Shown here one piece after another: positions 9,687-19,025 of a stretch of 64,000 bases of DNA. Under the pieces are notes generated by a model. The model made no database searches and was not told where the DNA came from. It saw nothing but the letters and a program-made list of their open reading frames with translations. Both the position numbers and the translations under genes were made by a program. The DNA is taken from contig CM043943.1 in assembly GCA_014529385.2 (NCBI GenBank), positions 158,924,247-158,988,246 on the forward strand, read 5' to 3'. The number at the start of each line of letters is the position of its first letter. Position 1 is the stretch's first letter. This DNA comes from Adiantum capillus-veneris. Lineage: Eukaryota > Streptophyta > Polypodiopsida > Polypodiales > Pteridaceae.

Positions 9687-11107
9687 TGTAATGGAATTGG
9701 CCCATTAACTTGAGAGTATCAAAAATTAGAAAGAGTACTTTTGAGAAATTACTTTGTGAGCATAGCGGGTGAACATAATTGAAGTTAGTAACATAAACAT
9801 AGCATTTAGCTAACTTGGCATGAACAATACTTTTGCAAGAGAGAGAGAGAGAGAGAGAGAGGGTTTAGAGAACATGACAACCATTGAGGACCGGATTTAT
9901 GCGGAGCCGGTCCCCCTCCAATAGGCATTTGTATTATAGTTTCTCCCATCAAGAGAGACTTGGTACAATACAATATTTGTGTTCCTTGTGACCTAGGTGA
10001 TGCAATGAAGATGGAAAGCTTCATGCATCCCGCATAACATAAAATTTCTCGAAAGCATTAACTATCCCAAGCCTCAATCCCAAGACCTCAAACACCTTGG
10101 AAGGTGGAGAGAGCTAGGAGGGAATGAGGGTAGGGAAGAGGAAGAAGAAACATTTCATAGGAAAAAGAACTAGTTCCTTAATTATCATCACTCTTCTTGC
10201 TAGCATACATAATAGCATAGTAATGAAGATGGAAAACTTAAGCATTGAAGCATGGCTCTTGGTTGAATTTGCATTCCATAGCCAAAAGTGTTGGAGTAAG
10301 CTCTCAATCTCACTATTGCTTGGAGAAGGAGAGGGAGCTCTTGCACTTTGCACTTCACACAATGAGAGTGTGTGTGGGAGAGTACATCCCCTAAGCAGGT
10401 CCCCCTACTTGCTTTGGTCGACCCCCCCTTGTAGTCAGGCCTACCCAATCACAAGCAAGAGTCATACCAAGCAACAAGGGTAGCCTTGGGACAAGTGTAC
10501 CCCTTTCCCCTTTGACAGAGAGAGGGCTTGATAACTGCTAATACAATTAATTAATTCCATTAAATTATCATTGGACCCCTTGGAAGGCCAACCAATAGGC
10601 TTTAGGCACATCATGAGGGTAAACTAGCTAAGGGCTTGACATGTCTCCTACTTGCCTCTTGGGCAAGGGGTGCCCTTTGGGAGAGAGAGTTGCAAGCAAC
10701 CACCCCCCCTTCTTGCATGGCTTGCCCCCTCCTTGTAGGGATTCATTTTGACTTTTGTGCCACTTCAAGCCCCTCAACCTTGGGCCTAGTTCTCACCACA
10801 AGCTTCTCCCTTAAGACCCTCAAGCTTGGGCTGGGTTCTCACCTCAAGTACAACCCTAGTATATCAAGCATGACAAGTACCTCAAGCATCTCAAGCACCT
10901 CAGCCATCAGGCATGACAAGCACCTCAATCTTGAGCCAGGTTCCCACCTCAAGCACAACCCTAGCTTATTACCTATGGTCAAAGGAATTTTAACACTAAC
11001 TATTGGAGGTCTTCAATGAAGCTAACCCTAAGGTCTTTATGCTCCATTGGTTAGCCTTGCTCTTTGATAGACCATCTCTCATTTGGCCCGTTTACCATTG
11101 GCCCTGT
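9687..11107 (-). repeat. Gypsy-1 5' LTR, first part
   Basis: The LTR begins on the plus strand at TGTAATGGAATTGG beside the PBS and runs to 11107, where Gypsy-2 is inserted. The remainder is at 33132-33209, giving a full LTR of about 1.5 kb. The part from 10375 onward aligns with 4449-5280. A short GA run (9838-9861) and a minus-strand TATA-like box with a stem-loop lie inside. Confidence 0.85.
9888..9940 (-). promoter_or_regulatory. Gypsy-1 LTR core promoter with stem-loop
   Basis: A TATA-like box (minus-strand ACTATAATAC, 9931-9940) is followed about 20 bases downstream by inverted arms GGACCGG (9888-9894) and CCGGTCC (9907-9913). The arms would form a GC-rich stem near the expected transcription start. 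Both arms are kept in a second, more diverged LTR copy at 55416-55441. Confidence 0.55.
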
Positions 11108-13630
11108 TGATAGCCATTTTTTTGGCTCTCATAAAATATTTTAAGAAGCCACCACAGACACACCCTAGCACAATGACTAGGCTCTCCTTTTCATTGTAAA
11201 TAAGTGTGTGTGCGATTAGAGTTTTATCACATTTTCTAATAAATCATTGAGCGATTCAATGGGCTAGGAGACGAAAAAAAAGAAAAAAGGAATTTATAAT
11301 ATTACGGTCCTCTTTACAGGTAAATATTTTCTATCAAATAAAGGAGCTAAGTATAAAGGGTTTTTCAAATTTTTTGTATTTATGTAAATATATATTCCTA
11401 GGTGTGTGTTATCAGGCCTAAGTATGCTAGCTTCCATTGCGTGTCATTCCTTCTACATGCTCTTACTATCATTCTATCCCTTAATCTCTATTCACACAAG
11501 CCTTGAAAAAACCTTGTGTGACTTCACCGTAAAAATTCACCAATCACCTTATCGGCTCCGTCATATTTTTTTCCATTCCTCCCAGATAAATATTCACAAG
11601 TACATAGGTTTCATCTTCAAATAATCCCATAAATCACTCAAATAGAGAATAATTGAGGGTCCCTTCCCTCATGATTTTCCTCCTTTTATTTTATATATTT
11701 TTTGCCACCATGCATCCCATGTGTCCATTCTTCATAGGTTCCATGACTAGCTAAACTATCTTCTTGTCCCACAAGTATATATCATATTTGATACTTATCC
11801 TATACCATTCATGTGTGCAAGCTCCTTGGCAATATTAGGTCATGGTTGATGTATGGGGGGGCTCACTTGGAAGCTACAAAGGAAAAAGAATCAAATAGTG
11901 GCCCACTTCAAGCCTTATGAGGTGCTGCTGGGACAGTTTTTTGCTGGAATTTTGGCACCCTCTTCTGATCTGAATCTGAGAAATCTGAGGATATGTCCAA
12001 AAAAGAAAATGTAGCTCGTGAGATGAGGTATTTTTCATTATGTTTTTAGAAATTTTGGAGTCAAGGGCGATTTTACATTAATTTTATGACTGACTTCAAA
12101 ACTGCCACCTAATGCACCCAAAAGTCCTCCTGTTTTCTCTCACCCTTCCACATACCTACTCACCCATACACACTCATCCCTCTCCTTCCCACACTCAAAC
12201 CTATACATTCCATGAATCTTATCACCTTCTTCACCATCCTCATTCCCTCTCTTCACCATAGCTTCCATGATATACACATATACTCTCATAAATCTCTACA
12301 CCTACTCCCATATTCACATTCTCTCTTCACCCTCATGAAGATTACAAAAAAAATAGCAAATTGGATATGATTTATCTCTGCAAATGAAGGATTTTCAGCA
12401 AGAGGACCTTGAAGTCTTCAAATTGATGCAACGTCACCATCAACCGCGACTCTCTCACATTGACGCTTCATCCACCGGTGTCACTAGGTGAACTTCTTCT
12501 CCAATTCCATCTATCCCCCTAATTTTCAATGCCTTCTTAAGGCATTTTACCATCGTCATGCACCTACTAACACTAACCCTAATGATAAAAGCACCTCACC
12601 TCAAGTAAGTAAGGATAAGTAGTGGTAGAACACTCTTTATTCCTGTTTTTTTCCTCTCCTTTTTCATTCACCATCATCGATAATGCTCTCTCTCTTGATC
12701 CCACATGCATGTGACTCAAGGAGATGAGATAGGCCCACTCCATTTTGAAAATGCAAAAATGCTAAGCTCAATTTGTTAGCTTGTAATTTAGATTAGCCAT
12801 AATCCAAATAAGTGATCTCCATCTTATAAATAGACTCCTTCCCTTCATTGTAACGGAGACATAGACAACATTATAGCATTAAAGGCGTGAGGAGACACTT
12901 GGTTGTAGACACTATAGTGTGAGATTCACACTTTAGTGCACTATAGCATTGATGCTATATTTTTCAAGTGAGAGAGTGTGAGAGTTTCACATTTCAAGCC
13001 ACCATTGTACCTATTCTTACAACCATCAATGAATTTGAGGTCTTGGTGTTCCAAAGGCGTTATTTTGTCTCCAATTCATATTCCATCAGGTTGTGCGATG
13101 CTAGTCAAAGATTTGAGGTGATGTGTATGCCGCAATTTCTCATTTGAGGAGCTTGTGAGATTAAATGTTTTGGGTGCATTTCATTGCCTAATACTAGTTC
13201 ATTGTAAGAGGTTTGAGTGGTGAGAGGTCTCCCATAACCTAAGACGATGTGTGTGTTGGAAAATTGTTGAGCACGTGTTGGTGTAGTCTCCATGTAGGCT
13301 CTTTGACACTGTAGCAAGGTATGCTTTCACCTCTCGAATTGCAAAACGATTGTTTGAGCAACCTCACTCTCCATCTCTCTCCATTCTCTCAATGTCTCCT
13401 TCTCTCCTCCTCCTATAGAAAAGTGTTGCTTGTTTGTGTGTGTTTTGCATGTCTCCCTTAGGTGTGGATGACACTCTCTTACGTCCTGTTTGCATCCGTA
13501 ACTAGGTGGTGCCCCTTTTCAAGTTGGGTTTGGCTAGGGATTTTTGCTTGGTTGTGTTCATTGAGCAGCACGGGCTCCGTAAAGGGTGTCTAGAGGCCGA
13601 TCTTCTTGTTGCCCTCCCCGGACCACCTCA
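11108..13630 (+). repeat. Gypsy-2 5' LTR
   Basis: It starts TGATAGCCATTTTTT and ends ACCACCTCA, and aligns along its length with 30577-33131. A strong TATA box TATAAATAG lies at 12825-12833, with the same box at 32328-32336 in the 3' LTR; transcription would start about 30 bases further on. Small ORFs inside (for example 11406-11624) recur in the other LTR only because the DNA is repeated. Confidence 0.93.
12825..12833 (+). promoter_or_regulatory. Gypsy-2 LTR TATA box
   Basis: TATAAATAG in a TATAAATAGA context, kept in both LTR copies (second at 32328-32336). It places the U3/R boundary near 12855, leaving a U5 of roughly 0.78 kb. Confidence 0.7.
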
Positions 13631-13634
13631 ATTG

Positions 13635-13650
13635 TGGTGCCCCCACTGAG
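13635..13650 (+). promoter_or_regulatory. Gypsy-2 primer binding site
   Basis: Four bases after the LTR end lies TGGTGCCCCCACTGAG, with the TGG start expected for pairing to a tRNA CCA end. The TR-GAG site (TGGCACCCCCACGGAG) differs at only three of these positions, so both may use related tRNAs. I cannot name the tRNA with certainty. Confidence 0.7.
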
Positions 13651-13706
13651 GACAAGCGGTTGTGTTATCATACACGGGTAAGTCTCCAAAAACTAGTTGT
13701 TTTTAC

Positions 13707-13943
13707 ATGAACAATCCACCACCTCCTAATCCTTCTCATGCAATTCAATTTCATCAGTTTCATTGGGTGCAAGGGATTAGGAGAAATGTTCGCATTGATA
13801 GGAAAATATTTTTTCAACAACGTATTGTATTCCTCTTTGGTGCTGAGGCATTAGGAGATATTCTACAATCCCCAAATCCTATTATACTCCCAATGGTAGA
13901 CTATGATGTCTCTTTTGATGTGTATGTTTTTATCTTGTTTTAG
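13707..13943 (+). CDS. Small conserved ORF A upstream of gag
   Basis: A 78-codon frame starts at ATG 13707 (MNNPPPPNPSHAIQFHQFHW) and ends at TAG 13943; the open frame reaches back to 13662. Its C-terminal half (FFQQRIVFLFGAEALGDI, then ILPMVDYDVSFDVYVFILF) is repeated in ORF B just downstream and in a relic inside TR-GAG. The core pattern is F-x2-RI..FG, then ILP, then FDVxVFIL at the very end. I recognise no known domain. It sits between PBS and gag, where Ogre elements are known to carry an extra ORF of unknown function. It could be a leader protein, or a remnant of an N-terminal gag extension; the three related copies argue against chance. Confidence 0.6.
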   Translation: MNNPPPPNPSHAIQFHQFHWVQGIRRNVRIDRKIFFQQRIVFLFGAEALGDILQSPNPIILPMVDYDVSFDVYVFILF

Positions 13944-13951
13944 TTACGTTA

Positions 13952-14164
13952 ATGAATAAAGAGGACTTGTATCGTACATTAATTCATTTGGCTAGACAAG
14001 ATGTGCATATAATAGTTGGCATAAAGTTACAATTTCAACATGTTTTCCATCGTATATTTGGACCTAGGCAAGTAGCAGCTATCAATGCCTCAGTCAATCC
14101 GTTCATTTTGCCATTGATTCGCAATGATCTAAGATTTGATGTTTACATTTTCATTCTACTTTGA
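13952..14164 (+). CDS. Small conserved ORF B, tandem relative of ORF A
   Basis: A 70-codon frame (ATG 13952, TGA 14162-14164) starts 8 bases after ORF A stops. It reads MNKEDLYRTLIHLARQDVHI at the start, HVFHRIFGPRQVAAIN in the middle and ILPLIRNDLRFDVYIFILL at the end, which lines up with ORF A without gaps over the last 19 residues. The pair looks like a diverged tandem duplication. No known domain, signal peptide or zinc-binding residues are visible. Gag begins about 100 bases downstream after a pyrimidine-rich TTCTTATTTTTAG that resembles a splice acceptor (ending near 14245). Confidence 0.6.
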   Translation: MNKEDLYRTLIHLARQDVHIIVGIKLQFQHVFHRIFGPRQVAAINASVNPFILPLIRNDLRFDVYIFILL

Positions 14165-14249
14165 AATTTGATTTTGCAAAAGAAAAGAAGAAAAAAAAAG
14201 AAAAAAAAATTTCAAGTGAAATCAGCCTTGTCTTCTTATTTTTAGGAAC

Positions 14250-15246
14250 GTGGATACAACTAGGCAAATGAGTGGCTACTCTTTATTCTTTGGAGAGCAT
14301 GGGGAGGATGCAGAATTATTCTTAACAAATTCCAAAATGTCTTGCTGTATCAAGAGGATAGTAATTGATCAAGAACATGTAGAGATGTTTGAGGTAGTCC
14401 TTAGGAAAGATGCTAGCACTTGGTTTGACTCTTTGCCTGAGGAAGTTAAGGAAAATTATACGGAAGTTGTGACTCATTTCAAGGGATACTTATTTGATCC
14501 ACAAAACACTCAAAAATTATGGCAAGACATTGTCTCTCATAAACAAAAAGACTTAGATGACTACTACTTGTATAAGTAAGAGTTTCTACATCTTTGGGCT
14601 TTATGGGTAGAAATGTTGCTAACCCAGGTGATGGTGCAGAGTTTTAAAGAAGGAGAGGTTCATAGCTGTTCTCTTCTCTGATGTTCAAGTAAAGTTGGAG
14701 GAAGGTGCACACCTGCCACCTATGATGCAGCTGAAACTAGAGCTTCCAAGAAGTACAAGAAACTTAAGTGCCTACGGGGAGAGGTTCCAACAGAGGGTCT
14801 TAAACCCAAAGGTAAGTTACAAATATCAATGTCTAGGGATCTTCCCGAGGTAATGACTGAAGTCATCGAGAAGTTAAATAAATCTTTGTGCAACCTTTCA
14901 ATTCACCTTGCACAAATTGTAGGTCCAAAGGGACAAGCAAAGAAGTAAGAAGAGTGAGAGCCACGCCCTATGAGAGTCTTGCAATGTTGGAATTGCGGAG
15001 AGTCTGGACATAGGATGTATAATTGTCCTTGGCCCCGGGGGGAGCCAGGGAGACCTAACTTGAATTATCCAATGATGAATGCAAGAGAAGGCACTAGTCA
15101 ACAACCGATGCTTCTGCAGAGATCAAATGCTGCTCGACCTCCATAGCGGCAAGTAGAGGGGATACCACCTTTGCCTGACCCAAATGTCAATGTTGTAGAA
15201 GTCATGCAATCCAAAGAGGGTGACATTGAATCAAATGGCATCAAAC
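14250..15246 (+). pseudogene. Gypsy-2 gag, interrupted by TR-GAG
   Basis: Gag starts near ATG 14268 (MSGYSLFFGEHGEDAELFLT). The retrotransposon gag core is visible: VEMFEVVLRKDASTWFDSLP and VVTHFKGYLFDPQNTQKLWQ. A TAA at 14577 stops the frame in place of a Tyr codon, and homology continues (EFLHLWALWVEM). After further frame changes the CCHC zinc knuckle CWNCGESGHRMYNC lies at 14985-15026. Gag text ends at 15250, where TR-GAG is inserted, and resumes after 20167. Relatedness to the TR-GAG gag (HGEDAELFL versus SGEDAEDFL, FEVVLRKDASTWF versus FGLVLKDEARVWF) is clear. Confidence 0.85.
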
Positions 15247-15250
15247 ACGG

Positions 15251-16394
15251 TGTCAGGAGTTTTTTGGAGCAAGTGATTGTGCATATGTACATATACATGC
15301 ATGGTGCATGAAATAAAGAATTGCCCATTTTTCAGAGCCAGGTGGTTACGTGGGGCCCACATGTGTACAAGTAGGACAGGGTGTACATAGTGCATCGATT
15401 TTCACTATTACCAGTACCACTGTGTTTTTTATATAATAAAGAGGAGTTGTTAGTGCGTAAAACTTCTCGAGGAAGCTATCCACGGGCCGGCGACATGAGG
15501 TAAGCAGGTGCGTCAGATGGCATCTAGTGGCGTCAGGAAGCCGAACGGGGTCAATACTTGCACGCGGAGAAGTACGGACACAACGTGGGTGTTTTCTTAT
15601 GAGAGTTATGCAAAAAGGTCATCATTAGGACCACTTTTTGGGGCCACTTCACGTGGTTGCGAGACGCATTATTGAAAAGAAATGAGTGCCAGGTGTGCGG
15701 ATGATGCAAAAAGGTGACAACTATGCACTGCGAGGTCAGTTTTTGGCCTGTTCGGGGTCCGTTTGAGGTCAGTTAAAAGGCCAAGGGTGCCCAACTAATA
15801 AAGCTAAGTGTGGGAACTGAAAAAACAGAGAGAAGACCAGAAAAAACATGGAGAAGAGAGGAGGAAGAGCCGAAGGTGTGTTTTTGCTCATTTTGGAGCC
15901 TGGTTTGGCCGTAAACTGCTCATCCGAGGTCGGATTTGAGCACTTTGACATTGTAGACTGGGGTTTTGGGCCGTTCCGGACACAATGGAGCTGTCCATTT
16001 TGCCAAATTCCTCACTCTTTTCTTGCTGTTTTTCTGTGTAAGTTTCTCCTATGAGCGAAGTTTCTGCTCTAGTTTGTGATTGTATCTGGTATATTTTACC
16101 CATTTTGTGTGAGTTGTTTGCCCCATTGGTGTTGGCCCAAGCTCATTTGTATATAAACATCAGAAATTCTCCTCTTTCGAGCTGAATTTTTGGATGTGTG
16201 TGTGTATGTGTGTGTGTGTCTGTGTGGAGTGGGCAAGTGGATAGTCTCTCTCCTCTCACTCCATAGGTGTCTTTCCTGTCTCGACTAGGTGGTTGTGTAA
16301 GCCGAGTGGTGTCCCATAGTGTGTGTGTGTATCTTCCCAAGAGTGTGTGTCGGGTCGTTATAGAGGCGCTGTGTGTGTTTTCATCCCGCTCATA
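15251..16394 (+). repeat. TR-GAG 5' LTR
   Basis: It starts TGTCAGGAGTTTTTTGGAGC and ends TCATCCCGCTCATA (the other copy ends ...GCTTACA). A TATA box TATATAAAC lies at 16150-16158, followed by TG-rich microsatellite sequence. ORFs inside (for example 15848-16054) recur at 19623-19829 merely as LTR copies. Confidence 0.9.
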
Positions 16395-16400
16395 TTCTTT

Positions 16401-16417
16401 TGGCACCCCCACGGAGG
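16401..16417 (+). promoter_or_regulatory. TR-GAG primer binding site
   Basis: TGGCACCCCCACGGAGG lies six bases after the LTR end. It begins with TGG as expected and closely resembles the Gypsy-2 site TGGTGCCCCCACTGAGG. Confidence 0.65.
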
Positions 16418-16469
16418 ATCTTCTTCGAGTACCTTCTGCTTCGAGCTCCAAGCTTCGAGATTCGGGATT

Positions 16470-17161
16470 ACAGGTTGCAGGGTGCAGATTACAGGTTACA
16501 AGTTATAGGTTAAAGGTTACAGGGATAGGTACAGGTACAGGTACAGGTGATTCACACAGGTACAGGTAGCTGGAGTTCAGTGATACATTGGCAAGTGGGT
16601 GTCACTTGCAGTTGTTGTGGGTATGCATCACTTGGCGCCTGTTTGAGCGCATTTTTTATTGGATTGTACGTTACTTGTGGAAACTGCCATGATACGCCTT
16701 TGTGGAGCCATATATGGTTTTATTTGGCAGCCCCAGCCATTTCTGAGACTTGGTCTGGAAGATAGTCATTTCTGAGACTTGACTATGCGCGATTTGCATT
16801 AGCCTTCGTGTGAGGGTCGATAGCGTGAGGTTTTATTGAGCTGGGGGATTCTCAAATGTGGAGATCCTTTCGGTGATACAGGTAGCTGGAGCACCCTTTT
16901 CGTGACCTCGCCATAGGCTATGTATTAGTGATTCCTACTTGATGCTTGAGTTCTATTGTTGGCAGTTTATGCATACATATATAGTCTATATTTTGGGTTC
17001 ACAGTGCTCTACTTCTTGGGAAGCTCTGTCAAAATTTTTCCAAGTTATGATGGCTGGTCTTTTGGTCTTTTAAGCCATTTATGCTGTTATGCTGCTAAAA
17101 TTTTAGCAAAATCAGAGGATAAGTCAGGTGTGCCTTCTTGGGAGCTTCATGGTTCACTTTA
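16470..17161 (+). other. TR-GAG leader with ACAGGT repeats
   Basis: A non-coding leader. Bases 16470-16570 hold many repeats of the types TTACAGGTTA and ACAGGTACAGGT. Bases 16806-16900 match the leader upstream of Copia-1 gag (203-306). No ORF with support is visible. Confidence 0.6.
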
Positions 17162-17379
17162 ATGGATGATCAAAATGGCCCTCAATTCACTCCTTTTCAT
17201 TTAACTTAGAGAATCCACATAAATGTTCATGTGTCCAGGAAGATTTTTTCCAGCAGCGCATAGTCTTTATGTTCGGGCCAAGAAGATTACGAGAGATCCT
17301 GGAATTTCCTTTGCCTGTTGTAATTCCGATGATCAACTATGAAAACTCATTTGATGTGCATGTGTTTGTCCTTATCTAA
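17162..17379 (+). pseudogene. TR-GAG relic of the small conserved ORF
   Basis: From ATG 17162 (MDDQNGPQFTPFHLT, then TAG) the text follows ORF A of Gypsy-2 along its length. One stop and one frameshift near 17243 lie in the middle, after which FFQQRIVFMFGPRRLREIL and VIPMINYENSFDVHVFVLI run to TAA 17377-17379. Position is the same as in Gypsy-2: after the PBS and 46 bases before the gag ORF. It mixes features of ORF A (FFQQRIVF) and ORF B (FGPR), so it may descend from a single ancestral ORF that was later duplicated in Gypsy-2. Confidence 0.7.
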
Positions 17380-17424
17380 AGCTGAGCTCCATTGAAGTTT
17401 ATGGGGATTGGGTAGTCAAAAGTC

Positions 17425-18927
17425 TTGGATTCTTGCATGTGTGTTCGAAGGGGTTCTCAAAGCATTGTAACTTGGGTAGCCATGGCTTTCTCTTATCCAG
17501 AATTTCATGGAAGAAGTGGTGAAGATGCGGAAGACTTTCTGGAGCAAGTCGAGGTGGCATGCATAAGCAACAATATGTGTGATGAGGAGAAGATTTTGAG
17601 GCTGTTTGGATTGGTTTTGAAAGATGAGGCCCGTGTTTGGTTCATGGATTTGGAAGCTAAAGAAGCAGTGGCTTCTTCTTATGGTTTGAGTCTTGACAAG
17701 TTTATAGAAGCTTTTTTAGAGCGTTTCCAGGTTTTTGAAGATGCAAATGCAGTATGGAATGAGCTTAATGCTCTTAAGCAAGGTTCTTGTCAAGGTGTTG
17801 ATGCCTATGTACAAGGTTTTACAGATTTATGGACTCTTTGGTGTGTTGCTCTTAAGGATGAGACCCCCCCTTGTTCATTGAAGAAAAGTTTTTTTGTTGA
17901 TGGTTTGTCACCTTGGTTGTTGCTGTTCGAGGTTGAGTTGAAGACGCCCGAGTCTTTTGAAGATGCGGTATGCATTGCAAAGCACAAGGAATGGAAGCTT
18001 AAGCGTCTTGAGGAACATGGTATCAGTACAGGTATGCATGTGCAAGATAGATTTGACATGGAAGATGAAGTTAAGCCTAAGCAGGTGAAAAGTAGCCTAT
18101 CCTATGATGTTTCTTGTTTCTTCCCAAGGTCTATTGTGAAGCGTAAAGAGGTCTTGCAAGTTGACAGGTTTATGGAAGAGCCTAAAGAGGTGAGTAATGC
18201 TTTGGATACAAGATTGAAAAGTCTTGAAGAGGATGCATTGGCTACTTGTGTACCTTGTGATTCTGGGTGTGAGTGTGAGGTTGAGGTTATTGATGATGAG
18301 CACGTATCTTTGGATACTAGTTCCTTGGAAATTAGGGAAGAGGACAAGATTAAGAGCCATTTTGTGGATTTGTTGGATGTGGAGCCTGTTTTGAAGCCAT
18401 ATTTTGATGTATGTGTAGTGATTGAACCGATTTGTGAGCATGATTGTGGTTTAGAGCAGGGATCTGTATTCTTGGAGACTGATGAACCCATGCTAGAAGC
18501 TATGGATAGCGATGCTAGCCATGATTATGATGTGGATAAAGTTATGTGTGATGATGAGTATGCTTATGATGATGAGAAGGGGTTTGGCATATATGAGTCC
18601 AATCTCAGCTATGTGGATGCCTATGCTAGGGATATGTGTGTTGCGGGGATACTTTTGTGCTTTGGATATCAACAAGTTTACCTTCACACAATGCTTTTAG
18701 CTACTTGGGTGCATGATTTGCAGGTTGTTGCTATGGCTGGTAAAGCCAAGATGCCACGTGATGAGTCACTTGAGTTGTCTCTATCGGTTGGGTTGAATGT
18801 GACATGCAATATTTATGCTTTTGGAACTCCAGACAGGGCGGATGTGTTAGTTGGATATGCCTATGGTGCATTTTGGTTGATTGTTGACAAATGTAGGTGT
18901 GGTGTTATGATGCTTCTTGTGAATTAG
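17425..18927 (+). CDS. TR-GAG Gag protein
   Basis: The open frame has 500 codons. The first ATG (17425) gives a short Cys/Arg-rich lead; the ATG at 17482 (MAFSYPEFHGRSGEDAEDFL) fits the usual gag start better. The retrotransposon gag domain fills about residues 20-200: FGLVLKDEARVWFMDLEAKE, FIEAFLERFQVFEDANAVWN and VDAYVQGFTDLWTLW. The remaining ~300 residues are acidic and low in similarity (DVEPVLKPYFDVCVVIEPIC). There is no CCHC zinc knuckle, protease or RT. The frame has no lesion. Gag should assemble into virus-like particles; RT and integrase would have to come from another element. Gypsy-2, whose gag is related, is the obvious type of helper. Confidence 0.85.
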   Translation: MDSCMCVRRGSQSIVTWVAMAFSYPEFHGRSGEDAEDFLEQVEVACISNNMCDEEKILRLFGLVLKDEARVWFMDLEAKEAVASSYGLSLDKFIEAFLERFQVFEDANAVWNELNALKQGSCQGVDAYVQGFTDLWTLWCVALKDETPPCSLKKSFFVDGLSPWLLLFEVELKTPESFEDAVCIAKHKEWKLKRLEEHGISTGMHVQDRFDMEDEVKPKQVKSSLSYDVSCFFPRSIVKRKEVLQVDRFMEEPKEVSNALDTRLKSLEEDALATCVPCDSGCECEVEVIDDEHVSLDTSSLEIREEDKIKSHFVDLLDVEPVLKPYFDVCVVIEPICEHDCGLEQGSVFLETDEPMLEAMDSDASHDYDVDKVMCDDEYAYDDEKGFGIYESNLSYVDAYARDMCVAGILLCFGYQQVYLHTMLLATWVHDLQVVAMAGKAKMPRDESLELSLSVGLNVTCNIYAFGTPDRADVLVGYAYGAFWLIVDKCRCGVMMLLVN

Positions 18928-18981
18928 GCGATATGCCTTTGGCCTTTTGATCCAGGTGGAATGAGCATCTACTAGTGCTGC

Positions 18982-19025
18982 TGCTGAGCATGAATGCTCT
19001 AGCAGGCTAAGGGGTGGGCAAATTA
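18982..19025 (+). promoter_or_regulatory. TR-GAG hairpin plus polypurine tract
   Basis: Arms TGCTGAGCAT (18982-18991) and ATGCTC-T-AGCA (18994-19004) pair over 10 base pairs with one bulged T and a GA loop. The purine-rich AAGGGGTGGGCAAATTA follows and ends at the 3' LTR (19026). Gypsy-2 has the same layout at 30537-30576 with different stem bases but the same CAT-GA-ATG tip. Confidence 0.7.

Noticed and set aside
11406-11624. 72-codon ORF repeated at 30887-31069
   Set aside because: Both lie in LTR copies, so repetition is due to DNA duplication; no domain and the end is not conserved.
13631-13700. tRNA-like sequence after the Gypsy-2 LTR
   Set aside because: Only the 3' end complement typical of a primer binding site is present; no cloverleaf.
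15848-16054. 68-codon ORF with near copy at 19623-19829
   Set aside because: LTR sequence of TR-GAG; similarity reflects the LTR pair, not coding constraint.
18097-18491. Antisense ORFs of 114 and 129 codons inside TR-GAG gag
   Set aside because: Shadows of the gag frame, with Ser/Leu-biased text and no domain.
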